Source of the DNA: Eudromia elegans
Taxonomy: Eukaryota; Chordata; Aves; Tinamiformes; Tinamidae
DNA: 64,000 nt
Reading direction: 5' to 3'
Assembly (NCBI GenBank): GCA_003342815.1
Contig: PTEX01000032.1
Span: 4,045,302 to 4,109,301, forward strand
In this document: positions 32,434-45,268 of the stretch, one piece after another
Layout of the letters: each line of letters begins with the position of its first letter
Numbering within the stretch: position 1 is the stretch's first letter
Position numbers and translations under genes: made by a program
The notes under the pieces: generated by a model
The model's database searches: none
What the model saw: the letters and a program-made list of their open reading frames with translations, nothing else
What the model was told of the DNA's origin: nothing

Positions 32434-32469
32434 GTAAGCAACCTTGTAAGCAACCTTGTGAGTAACCTC
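32434..32469. repeat. 12-bp tandem repeat, three copies
   Basis: GTAAGCAACCTT twice exactly, then GTGAGTAACCTC. A short minisatellite seed. Confidence 0.8.
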
Positions 32470-33772
32470 CATCAATTCAGGCAAAATGAGGGCTTCTGGC
32501 TTACTCGGACGCCAGCAGTCTCAGAGCACCCAGCAATGTGCTCTGGCCTTTCTCAGTACCCCAAGAGAGCAGGTGGTACTGAGATGACTCAGTGCTGGGA
32601 AATGCCTGGTTTTTACAAGGGTCTTTGTGGAATGGAAAAATATCTATTTGTCATGGACTGAGGTGTACTGAGCAAAAAGAACAACAGGGGAATTTTGCTA
32701 CTTCTGTTTCTTTCCCCAGCAGGAGCATTGGGAAGAGCTCTGCCCTTGCAGGCAACGTTGATGTTAGGTGCCTAGGGGCTCCTGAACAGCAATATGTCAT
32801 CTCAGGATCAACTCCTGCTCTTGGAAATTATTAAAATCTAGCACATCTTTTGAATGAGAAATAAAAATTGCTCTCCAGTAAACCCTAAAATTGCTCGTTT
32901 TGCTAGCAGCTATGTTAAAACAAGGACGTTCAAATAAAATTCCTATTAAAAAATTGAATTGAACTTTTCAATAGAATTAGATTTTCTAGAAATTTTATTA
33001 GCTGGCAGGTTCATAAACTACAAGAGAAACAAAGGTGGAAAACTGGATCATTCTTTATGGAATATAAAAGCAGAAGCGAACAAGAAAAAAAACCCACTTT
33101 TTTTGAAATGCTAAGTCTACAAATGATTATTTTATCTGTTTCTGGCAGTAAATGGCACCTACAGATTTGTTGAGGTTATTGGCTCATAAAAAGCAGAGTA
33201 ACATGAGCTTCTTTATTAAATTCCATCCATCACTCCCAGCTCCTTTCCTATTATAAACATGGGGGTGAGAGCAGAAGAGAAGGGTGTCAACCCTCTCCCC
33301 AAACTATCAGCCCCAAGAGGGCATTTGCTTTTGCCAAGACTCCTCGTGTTCGCACAGGACAGAGAGCTTCCTTGTTCCTGGTTGGGCCTAGGTTGCAAAA
33401 ACTGGTATCCAGCGTCACAAGGAGAATCTTCTACAGAGACTTACCAGACTTGCCTTTACTCTTCAGTCCTGCTCTCCAGCTCATCATCAGGCAGAAATTC
33501 AAGCCACGTTGTGTATGAGAAGAGGCTGTGATCCTGAGTAAGCAAATGAGCATTCCCTCTTCTCAGAAGACCTTTGGCAGAAGAGAGTCTCTCCATGTGA
33601 CAACTGTTTTTGAATACTTATTAAAGCTACTCTGGAAGGGCAACACCTCATTCACCATCACCTTCATTCCACACACTTCTAATGCCCACCAGAGCACAGG
33701 TCAGAAATACTTTCCATTGCTGGTCAGCACAGAAATTCATTTGACCAAAATCTTACAGCTATTTACTAACCA

Positions 33773-33786
33773 AACACACACACACC
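33773..33786. repeat. (CA)n microsatellite
   Basis: A short run of alternating C and A followed by CCCCC. Confidence 0.6.
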
Positions 33787-36700
33787 CCCTATTTTTGGTA
33801 TATCAGTTTAGTTGTGTGCCTCTTAGGAGCACTCAGCAAAATAAGGTCTTTGACCAGGATGCACAGTCCAAACCTGTCCAAAAAGCTCCTGGATCCCTAA
33901 GCAAATAACAGCACCCATTGATCAGTGTTTTAAATGCTAGGAAATTAAATTATATCTGTTTGATCAGTTCTGATCCATCTTTGGAATTTCCACCACATGT
34001 TTTTAAAGGTTCATTTATGAAATGACTTGTGATAATTTTAACCAAGTAACAATTTTCTTAACATTTGTCTATGACTTTTAAAGCAATTTATAGATTTTTT
34101 TCAGTACCTTTCTCAGAAGAGTTTGTTTAATTCTCAAGTGGCTGAAATGAATCATCTTTCGTTAAATAAAGATATTATTTTTCTTTTTTATCTGTTTCTT
34201 TTTTTTTTCTAAGGAGAGGTGAAACTGAGCTGATATAAACCCTGAGAAGGCTGAGTCTTATCTCCTAATCTTATCATTTTAATTCTCAGATATTTAAGAA
34301 GCATATACAGTGATACATGCTGTAAGTTCTAATAATCATGAAGCAACGGAGACAGATCCTTTTAGATAGATGAAATTCTTCTCAGCAAATGAATGAAGAG
34401 CACAGAATATCAGCTTGGTTGCAAATGGCAGACAGATATTTCATGTCCTGATCACGTTACTATTCAGATTATACTGCATCTGTGCCTGGTTGCACTTTTT
34501 GTTTGTTACAAGGTGAAACTTTTACAAATTCCCTATTTGCGTTCAAGAACAGGCTACATACAATACAGGATAATGGAATAACTAACTATTCCTTGGTTCT
34601 CGCATACCAAAGACTACAGGGCACTAGCACCATTAGTGGTAGTACAGAATGATACTTGCTGGGCACGTGAACCCTCCAAAACAGATGAAGTTCAAGGAAC
34701 AAATTCCAACAAGCCCCTCTTTCTTAGAGATTCTGGGAAATGTAACAGCTCTGCATTGTGGCAGCTCCTCTCGGCAAGGGATACCCAATGCCCAGACACA
34801 CCACTTACTTACACAAAACTTATGCTGCTTTTAAAGAACCTCTTCTGCGGACTGTATTTTCATTGCTCCAAAAGTAAATTAACTTCCTCACCAAACTATT
34901 TCTGAAAGGTAAACACATTCACAATTTAAATTAAGGCAAGGTGACAGAATTTCACACAGGGCCCAAGGCAGAGGTTTCTTTGCGGTGGTATCTACGAGAG
35001 TGAATGGGACATTCCTGTGCTGCCAGCTAAGGGTCAAGCTGTCCTAACTAGCAATGTTTCTGCATATTCAGCAGTGACTCAGGAAATTATGAGCCATAGC
35101 TGGTGACCTGCACAAGCTCAGTAAGAGCCAAAAGAGAACCGGACATTTATGTGGATAATTATAACATCCACTTTTAAAAGAGGTCAGAGAAATACCCTAT
35201 TAAAGGAAAAATACAGAGCCCTTGGGATTCAAAGCCAGAATGCAAGTGATAAACTTTCCCAGAAGCTGCGTATTACATTATTGCCCTCTCCGCAACTTCT
35301 TGCACCTTCCTCTGCAACTTTTTGTCCTGGTCAATGTTGGATATTAAATGTCACAGCACCCAGCTATGAGCTGGCACCCTATGTTCCCACATATAAATGA
35401 TTTCAAAAACATTCACTGTGAAATGACAACTGCAAGTTCCTCATCTATACAAGCTGAAGGTGAAGAAATCACTTCTCAGAAGTAGCAGTGAGTGCTCCAT
35501 GAGGAGCAGTGTCTGCGCTCTGGGAAGTCTCTGAAAAGCAAGTAATAATTCAGGTACATTCTCAGTGTCAGGGCTCCAAAATATTGACAGTACAATGAAA
35601 AGTCCAGTACAAGGAAAAGTCCCTCCATTTTCACTATCGCTGAGCAGAGATCTACATGGTTTCTTATATATGTTGCCTTAAAGTCTCTTCATTGATAGTT
35701 CTGCAAGCAGAGGGCACCTTTTTGACCAAGGAAGTAGAGCACCGGCTCTACTGTTTGGTGATGTACATCCATCCGTAACAAGAGTGCTTTTCTGTGACTC
35801 CCTTCATTCTTCTCTCCTGTAGAAATGAATCATGCAAATGGAAGAGCTACGATGCAATGAGAAAATCTCATCTGTCTAGTAGAAAAGTCAGCTTCACCAA
35901 TTTTATATCATCTATTCAGCAACATTTCTAGGGCTTGGCTCTGAATCAGGAATATTTACCTGCTGGGAAGCTGAGATTTGCTTTGAAAATACAGGTAGGC
36001 AATGCAGGCAGAATGTCCCGCTCCTGCAATGATCCTGCACCTAGACTATGGGGACATCCCACAAGGGATTTGCCTTGTGAAAGCTGTGACCTGCATCCAA
36101 AGGACAGCAAAGCAGGCAACAGCTTGGGACCCTTGGCTACACTGACCATTTTGTTAGCTCTTTAGATATCTGAGTATCACCTTTGGCAGCCTTCCAAGAG
36201 GTCTTGCTGCAGCAGCAATCACAACTGTGTGTGCTCCAATTGCAATGTATTAATGTTCAAGAATTGCTCTACACATCATCTTGATTGGCTTCAAGTTTTA
36301 ATTTTCCTCCACGGGACAGAGAGGCAAGCAAATCAGCACAGCAAGGAAACTGCCATATCTATAATATCTTCTGTGCGGTCTTCTGAGGAAAGAGTCAATA
36401 CGTGTCACTCAGCAAATCTCTATAGGGCACATGGGAATGTGGGCGCTTTGCTGAGAGTGCTCTGTTCAGGTAGCACACGCAGCACAGTAAGTGGTTCAGA
36501 CTCCCAAAATGCTCATGTTGCCTTCAGCAAATAATGATTCCTTGTTTCCTTCTATTTTTGAAATTGAATTTAAAGTGATATTTCACAGAATACATTTACT
36601 CAGATAAAATAGAGTTAAGGGACTGCCTTAAGTTAGCAGAAAGTCTAGAATTGATTTTCTCTTATATCGGTATAAATCAGAGTGTAGCTCCCTGTAGCCT

Positions 36701-37796
36701 GTGAGATAACATAAGTCTAAATGAAAGAAGACTTGAAATCATGAGTTTTTGTTTGATAAGTAAATTCTTACTTTATTCAAATACCTATTCTATCCAAATA
36801 AATTAAACAATGACATGAATAAGAAGTCAAAAATGCCCTTATTCTTTAAGTCTCTTCATTTTCCTCACATTAGGAGATGTCCTCAAGAGAAAAAAAGTAC
36901 AAGATTAGGAAAACATGGAAGACCAAATGTCTGGATTTTGGTTGGTTACATGAGTCTAGCAGCATCTTTCTAAAACAAGGTGTCCATTTTAGACCAGTAT
37001 AAACCTCAGTGCAGGATAGTGTTACACCAGTATGAACAAATTACTGACCCAATTTCTCAACAATCACACTACACTGAAGATTTCTTTAACCTTGCTATGT
37101 GCATATCCAAGGACTACGAAACTGGAAAGAAAAGAAACTGGAGAAACTAGAACAAAAGCCATCCATGGCTTTTTGTTGATGTAAATTTAGTTCTCCAATA
37201 ACTCTTCAGAAATAGCAGCTCTACTGAGAAAAAAAGTTCATATTCAAAGAGCTTTCACACCTCCTGAAAGAATAAAATAGTCTAAGGAATTTATGGTAAG
37301 CAAAGTCTCCACTTATTGACTGTGAAACTACCTTCAAAGACATCTGACTAAGGAGATACTCTGCAAAACAAATTAATACTTGGCAGACTAGATCAATCCT
37401 GGCTAAAGCACAACCCAAGAGCAGGAATGATAGTGCAGATCTGCTCTGACGGCAGATGTGACACTGCTGATGGAAAGTGAGATGTCTCTGAAACAACCTC
37501 TCAGAGAAAGCAGTGTGTGCCAAGCAGCAGGACAGGTAATACAGAGCATGGTTCTTTACCACCACCTTTTATTAAAACAGATAAAGACCAGGCTGTGTGG
37601 TTCAAAGAGCAGAATGAAAGGGAAGTTAGGAAGCATACAAAAGAGCAAGTAATACTGGTACTTCTTGGCAAATATGTCAATTTGTTGAAAGTTTTTGGCA
37701 GAAGTATATTGGTTTTGATTAATCTTTTATTGGAAAATGGTTTCCGGGGCTCAAAATGGAATCCTTCATCAAAAGCAGAGACTGGGTTCAGTGAAT

Positions 37797-37850
37797 AGGT
37801 TGGGAGGTTGAACTAGATGATCTCTAGATGTCCCTATGATTCTATGATTT
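37797..37850 (+). mobile_element. CR1 LINE 3' end fragment
   Basis: AGGTTGAACTAGATGATCTC and the following text match the 3' terminal part of avian CR1 elements. The fragment ends in the ATTCTATG octamer (tatgattctatgattt). It is severely 5'-truncated and appears to have lost the usual CCTTCCAACC segment just before the octamers. It is non-functional. Confidence 0.8.
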
Positions 37851-39919
37851 ACTTGTTCTTCTTACAGTGCAGTGAAAGAGCACAAAGTAAATTTAGCTCA
37901 GGGAAAAAGCAATAGCTTTACACAGGGCAGAGAAAACTGCAGAACTCCAGGTCTCCCAGTGTTACTGAGCCAAACTTGCACAGGAATCCAGAACTATTAT
38001 ATATCCACTACCACATTAGTAAAGATAAAGGTTTAAGTATACTAAACTTTCACTCTCCAGAGCAAAATCACAGACAATAACCTGATAAAGCCACCTCTCT
38101 CTTCAACTAGCACTGTGTGGTTCAAAGGGTTTCCTGCACAGTTTTCTGAAGTTCAGCATTGTTCTGAGCTGCCAGTGAGGCTTTAATGGCAATGAGACCC
38201 AATGGTCTAACACAGTGCAGCAGTCCTATGTAGCCCCAGCCTGTCATATCACAGTGTCGAGCACACACTATCCTTTAGCCTTAAATACAATGTTCTGCAC
38301 ACCTGCATTTAAGAAAAATACCATAGACAAGTCAGATGTATTAGAAATAATTTGCATTCAATCTGCTGGTCTGACAAAATTGCTACTTGCATAATTATAT
38401 GCTGCTTTTGCAAAATTTCCCTTGTGAATTTAAACGAGACAGAATCTTTCTTTGCTTCCTCATCTGCACTGCTGAACACTGTCACTCAGAGATTTCAAAC
38501 TACTGTGCTCCACACTGTCGTAAAGCACATTTCTTACATAACCCTGCTCATCTGTAGGCGTCTTCACTTCACTGGTGAAGTTATTGTTCCAGGTTAAATC
38601 ATCACATTTAGAACAGTTTAAGTTCTAAAAACATTTCTTAAAAAAATAGGAAACTTGATGTTTGGGTTATGATTTATTTATCTGATTATTACTAAGCATT
38701 CACTTGGCTGGCAACTTGGTCAAGACCATTTTTCCCCAGGGCACAATGAAGATTTTTACAATGCAGATATCCCTATCACTTTCTGGGAGCCCTGCGTTAT
38801 TAGATTTAAAGGCTTGGAAGAGAAAATGAACTTCAGACACAATCTTGGCAGCAAAATAACAATGTCTAAGCTTATGCCAGCTATTCCGAGCCCACAGAAT
38901 AAACACAGGCCTAATAATCTCATTAGGAACTAATTCCATGCAGTGGCCATTCTTATGATGACTTCACTGGTAAGTAATCTCAGGCATTTAGGACAGATTT
39001 GGACTTTAGGTTAGAAATTTTAGATAAAAGAAAGAGAAAGCAGAGGTTCAAATTTCAGCATTTTAAGTTTAAATTGTACTGTAGTAATTCTGCTTCTCCT
39101 CTAGCTTTCTAATCACCAGAGTGCTCCATTTCATTTTCCCCAAGGTGAACTGCACGAAAGCATAAGGAATAAAACAAACTTGCCTTCTTTAGGACTGCTT
39201 TATCATATTACTTTAACAGATGAACAATAGCAAACCTCTTATCTTCTGCACAACAAATCTTCGTACCACTTTATTCTGCATAGCTATATATGCAGCCACA
39301 CTTAACAAGATATCAAGCAGACACACAATCGCTTGAGCAGAGAAGCATCTCTTGACCTAGAGGACCAAGTACTAGGCACCTACTCCAATAACTTCTGGGA
39401 GCTGCTGCTTTCCCGAGCTGCCCTTTGTCTCCCACTGCCCAGCAGCACTGCTCTCTGCACCGTGCCCTCCAGGACCCCGCTGTCCCAGTTCCAGTGCTGT
39501 GGCCAGTGTCGGTGCACAGGCAGGATGTCGCTGGGTGCCCAGCAGGCCAGTCGGACAGGCTGCAGGAATGCTGATCGCTCAGAGACATCTAATGGCAGAA
39601 TCAGTGAAGTGAAAGTGTCCCTGCACCCCAGGAGAGGGATGGCTTGAGAAGAAAGAGTGGTTCAGAGGAGAGTGTGAGGCCCACGTCTCTGCTTGCTCTC
39701 CAAGAGGGCATGCAGGGCCATTTGAAGTTGGCACGGGCAGTTCACAGGAGTCAGCATCACATGGGCCAAAAAAAGCAAAAGAGCCCAGCAGCATCTTCCA
39801 TAGCAGCCTTGCAGGTGCTTCACTCAGCCTGAGCAAGGCCACGTTTCTCTGCCACATCCCGCAGCCTGCTGAGCCCAGCAGGAGGAACATGGTCTTAAGG
39901 AGGATGCAACCAGATATTT

Positions 39920-39987
39920 GTATTTATTTATTTATTTATTTCTAGGTTTAGAAATAGCTTCCTTTCTTTCTTTTTTTTTTTTTTTTT
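39920..39987. repeat. (TTTA)n and poly(T) tract
   Basis: About five TTTA units, then cctttctttc and a run of 18 T. Confidence 0.8.
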
Positions 39988-42900
39988 GGTTATTGAGAAT
40001 TGCTGGGAAAGTCCAGCTCATCTCCTTAGTGGGTTTGATCCAGAAGAAGAAAATTTAAACTCATGGGGGATTTAAGTTCTTTTTTTTTCAAAATTGCCTT
40101 CTGACTCACAGAAAACTGATGTGTGGAACTTTCGAGCCTTGGGATGGGACTTGGAAGTGCACTCTCAGCTTGAGCTGGTAGGTAATACAGCTTAATGGAA
40201 GAGCAATCAAAATACAGGGAATAGTGTTTTAACATCTGCCAAGCTGGCTGAATTAGAGCATAAGGTTAGGATAAAAATGCAACACGCTATCACATACAAG
40301 GGCTTCTTTAAGGGTTTGGAATCTGGACAAAGCATGTTAAGAGAATTCTAGCTTTTTAACAAAGTTTTTAAATATATTTCATCAGTTGCCAGTAAAATGA
40401 AACACAATTAAAGTAAAAAGACCTGAGGAATAGGAGTAATAATCAGTATCTTTATGGAACAGTAGTTGTTTTCTTGTAACCATCTTTCTAGCATTTCCCT
40501 CATCATGATCATCTTCCAGCATTCCTAAGAGACACACTGGCGGCACATACTACAGCCCTTTGCATTTTCTATAGGGCAGTAAGAACCTATGCATTCTACA
40601 GGCATTTAGGATTGTTCTAATATGAGATAATTGGGCCTAATCCCCATGGAACTCCAGAGGAAATTTTCCCTTGAAGATGGAATGACTTAAAATAGCTCTT
40701 CAGCAAGGCAGAGAAACTGAAGTGTGCTGAGATAAGAAAGGGACATCTGGATTTTTGAGCTCTTGTGGGTCTCGGAGGCAGGAATGGAACTTCCTCCATC
40801 TAGAGAAGACAATGTGTATTGTGGTCTCTTCCATTCCTGGCCAAAAGAAGGAGTGTTAAATCTATCGGCTGCAGTGATGCTTAGGCTTACGCTGTAGAAA
40901 TTCCTTTTACCCACTGGGAGATGCTCGGTCAATCTAAGGCACACTAGATGGCTGCTCCTGCAAACCATTCTCTTCCTCCTTTCCTGGAGGGGTAACATGA
41001 AGCCCTGCTGAACTCAGGAAAAGTGACACTGCGTGATCTCTGCTGCGCTCCGAGGAGAGCGCTGCGCTTCCCAGTCTGCGCTGGCCTGAGCTGAATTTTG
41101 ACTTCAGCACAGAACTCAGCACTTCAACATGTGTCCAGGCCTTATCCTGCACATGCCTGCACCATCAGATAGCAGGTGCTATCTTAGTATTTAACAGTCT
41201 ACTCCTCCTAAATCCACAGTAAATCCTCCATCTGATGCTCTTCAAGGATCAGATTTATATAAAGGACTTGAAAGTACCACACAACATTGGAAAAAGTCAG
41301 TATTGCTGTTGGAAACACGAACATGTTGCAAATGTTCACAAGGTGCTTAGTCCATGACACAGACAGACACTGCTCTCTGTTCTCCTTTTAGAGTTTAAAA
41401 CCAGAATCTATGTAGGCAGAATTTGCCCTGGTTCTGTCATTTAACTTCCTTGAGCACAAACTGAGAAACATTTGGCAAGTTTATCCCTAATCTATTAGAA
41501 AAAGCTGGCTTAATTGTCTTAGAGTAACTTTTATGTCAGGGTGACTCTGGCTTATATCTGAGCCAAGTTTTTAGAGGTAAAGATAGCACAGTCGGTCTAA
41601 CTGTACTATCCAGACTGTTAAATCAAACACTGGGTAGTCTTTCATCTTTAAGTGTGCAATTAAACTCTGCATCATGATATGGCAGAAGTCAAAGGGCTGG
41701 GTATGCTCAGAGGCAGCCAAGCACGTGTGGCACCAGTACTTTCGTTTCTACTTTGATGCTGATGCTTAGTGCTCTTCTGACAGTCTCACGTCAAGAGCCA
41801 TCCACGTGTGCAGGGCATGTGCACAGACAGCCCAGAAGACACTAGTGCTGCTGCAGCAATTACATGTTCTGGAATTTACTCATCAGCCTTTACTGATGCT
41901 GGAATTGCATGCTAGGGTACACACAGTTTAAATACTCGGTAACACTTTGCTTGCTTGCTCATGTATCAATGCTCGCTTATTTATTAAGAAATGATCCGGA
42001 TCATTTGTTAACTTGTCTTACTAGGAAAATTTTATCTCCCAGACTTCTTGCAACTTGCTGTCTAACTGGCACATTGTGTTTGTCATTGTTTCATGTGGTG
42101 CCATCCCAGGACTTCATTATATCGATTATATTCATTGGAAGATAAAAATACAAAATGAGATATTTCACCGTACCTTTCAGTCTCCAGCATTTCATAGCTT
42201 TTATTCTGAGCCACAAAACATTTAAGCACAGAGAGTCATGGAGCTTAAGGACAGGATGCACTTTGAGGTATTCTGATAGCGGATTTCTTATTTTACTGCC
42301 CTGCTTTGTTGAAAGGATGTTGTCACTATTTGAAGGCCAGCTACACACTATGGTGAAGAACAAACCACCATCAAAGTCTTCAAAATGATTTTGTATTTCT
42401 TTTTTCCTTCCAGTTTCCAGCTGAAACTGACTTCCACTCATTTAACAATTAACACAAGTTTTAAGTGGGATAGCTTAAAATGTTGCTGCTCTGTGCAGTG
42501 GTATTTTGCAGACCTATGGCTTAGAGTTCAAGTCATGAGCACATCCCTTGTAGGTGAATAGAGACAGATGTTGCAGTGGAAGTAGGGGAACTCAGCTCTG
42601 CCCTTTTCCAGATTACTACAGAACCACACTACTGCACTTGAAATTAGGAAGTTGGATAGGGTAAGTGCTGTCATTGAGAAGAGGAAGTTTACCTCCTCCA
42701 CACTAAGTTCCACAGTATTTCTATTTGCTCCTATTCTCATGTCTGTTAATCAGGTCAACTTGTGCTAAAGATGACTGACTAGGTGACTGACCACTTCAGC
42801 TTCTAATGAAATCAAATGTTTGTGAATGTTTCAGGTACTGAGTTCTACAAGATCTTTATGTGTACAACACAATACATTCAGTTCTACAGCTTCCCTGTTT

Positions 42901-45201
42901 CAAGATAAATGCATTCCCAAGAAAAGTTGCTTTATCCTAATGCTTTTACTATAGCTACCTGTAATGATCTGAATTACTTCCCCAGACAAGTCTTCTGTAA
43001 AAAAGAATGGCTCTAGGCACTAAAAATGATGTACATTTTAAATGCACCAGTGGATTTAACATCCTACTCATGTTCTTTTTATTTTCCACTTCACATTCAG
43101 CAAAGGTACAAAAGCAGGTGTATACTTGGTATCAATACCATTCTCAGTCATATCTGCAGAGGAATGCTCTTGCAATAGAAAGAAAAATTTAAATTTGGGG
43201 TACCAATTTCTGGCTGTGATCACAGAAGGCTTAAAACTGACTTGATCAGTATCACTAAGCTGTGGTCTAAGATTTGACCTGTCAACACATCCTTGTTCTA
43301 TTTACCAGCACTTCAGAGAAGTGGCTACTTTGTGCGAGCCCTTGCATATGCCCTGACCATATCGTACAGAGTAAATTTAAGAAATGTTGCAATATAAGGC
43401 AAAGCTGAGCAGGATCCAAAAACTTCCTCTTTTTATGGGGACCTAAAGCATATCCAGTGGAGAGGGTATAATGCTAGATTCCATATCAAATTCCTTTCTG
43501 GAGGCAGCAAGCATCTGACTTCAGAGATATTTCATCTGCTCATGCAATTGCTGGGTTAAGTCCTAAATACTTCACAAAATCTTCATACGCTGACAGATTA
43601 TCAGTATATTTATCTTGGTTTTGTTCCCTCTAATCCTACTGGACTAAGTAGATGTGGTCCTTTCAGGTCTGGAGAGAAAGAGGCCTGATTCTTGACAGGC
43701 ATTTTTATCTGAGACTGAGGACTGTACAGAGGTGAGGGCAGGGGAAAACCTCATTAACCTTGTAAATTTAAAAGGTAATGAGGCCTCGTTAACCTGTGAG
43801 AGCTTATGCCAGGTGTGCAAAGTTAATATGTGGATGGTTGTGCCTGGCCAGTGCAATCCCAGGGAGCATCTTCTGTTTGACGAGGCTCCTCATCCCTTGC
43901 AGTGTTTTATCTGCACAGTGGCTTGGTTGCCTTGTTGCTTACGCTTTCAGGTTCAGCATGAGTGAATTGTTCTGGAGAATACATTTAAATGCCTTTTACA
44001 TTAGCTGTCTATTGCTCATGAAACACTTACCCAGACTGATAAGTAGTTATTTCCTTATCCTTTCAAGCACCACGAATACAGAGTTAAATCTTTTAAAAAC
44101 AAGCTGTTGCTGTCACTGAATCATACCCCAGCTACTGGTACTCAAGCCTTCCCAGGAGCAAAGCTAAAGCAATTCTAGAAGGCTCACAGACTTTATCAGC
44201 TTCTGAAACAAACCTCCTCCTATGAGAGTTTGTTCAGCCCAGGTTAGCTAGAGGCTCTGACATTGCAGACTTCAACAATGCACTGAGTCATGCCAAGCTG
44301 TGAAAATATCTTTGGGGAGCTTTGTTTGCACTTGTGTTTCTGAGTTGATAAGCAAGTGTGATTATTTATCAGATCTCTGAACCGCATCCTCTTTAAGAGC
44401 TTTGGAGCAAAGTCTCACAAGCTGAGATGGAAAGAAAATCTTAAGTGAGCGACCTAGGATAGTAATGCAGAGAAAGCTGGGGTAATTCCTACCAAAATCA
44501 AGATGTAAACTGTTCTGGCCTGGTTCCACGGAGTATTTTGATACAGGGCTTATTTTGAAATACAAGAATAAAGGGATACCCCATTGAAGTAAAAGGTTTT
44601 AAAAAGTAATACTGACAAAAGGACTGTGGCAGAGCTGCTTGAATGTAACTTTGATTCACAATGTCTTCTGAGGTTTGGAAATGCATTTTTGCTCTGCACT
44701 GGGACACATACAAGCTGTTTTGATCTTTGTTTATGTATTTATTAATTTTGCAAAACTCGATTGCCAAAATAGTCCTTTTTGAACTGTTTAAAGAAGAATT
44801 CAGAGCTCTGTAATCACTTTTTACCAAAGACAGACAGACCCTGGAGGTTGATACTGGGGTGCTGGTCTGAGCAGCAAGTAGAACAGTCCTGAAACTTAAC
44901 TAATTCAGAATGGTTTAAAACAGAGGAAAAAATATACTTTGCTCTTAATAAATCAAAGCAGAGACTTGGATTTTTTCAAGACCGTACATACCTCTCACAA
45001 AGGTTGAAAATTTTCTTACAAGCTTTGGTGAAATTTGATTTAAAATGCCTTAAAACTCACTATGTCATTAACCCATAGTGTGAGAAGCTCAGGAGCTTTT
45101 TAAACTCCTGGACTTCAAACTAGGATAGGACCAACTGGTCTAATATAAAAATGTATATACTTATGTCTTTTTCAATGCCCACTTTTCAGTTCTAACAATT
45201 C

Positions 45202-45268
45202 TTCTACAAACCTCTCCCACTCACCTATTCCCCCTTCTACAAGAGTCTTTCCCACTCACCTACCCCGC
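45202..45268. repeat. Imperfect ~35-bp tandem duplication
   Basis: TTCTACAA...CCCACTCACCTA occurs at 45202 and again at 45235, with substitutions and a 2-bp length difference. Confidence 0.7.

Larger units (their letters stand above)
23690..37796. other. Gene-poor sequence, no gene recognised
   Basis: AT-rich intergenic-type DNA. Repeats seen are short tandem duplications at 24512-24576, 28629-28677 and 32434-32469, TTTA/TTA runs at 26246-26311, an A31 tract at 27067-27097 and a short (CA)n at 33773-33786. Open frames are short, overlap on both strands and resemble no family I know. Confidence 0.6.

Noticed and set aside
39333-39647. 104-codon plus-strand open frame
   Set aside because: Explained by the GC-rich patch lowering stop frequency. 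The composition is not protein-like, and the opposite strand is equally open.
42959-42994. 36-nt minus-strand microexon candidate (ttcttttttacag ... CAG|gtagct) open as DLSGEVIQIIT
   Set aside because: Too short to separate from chance, and nothing around it supports a gene.
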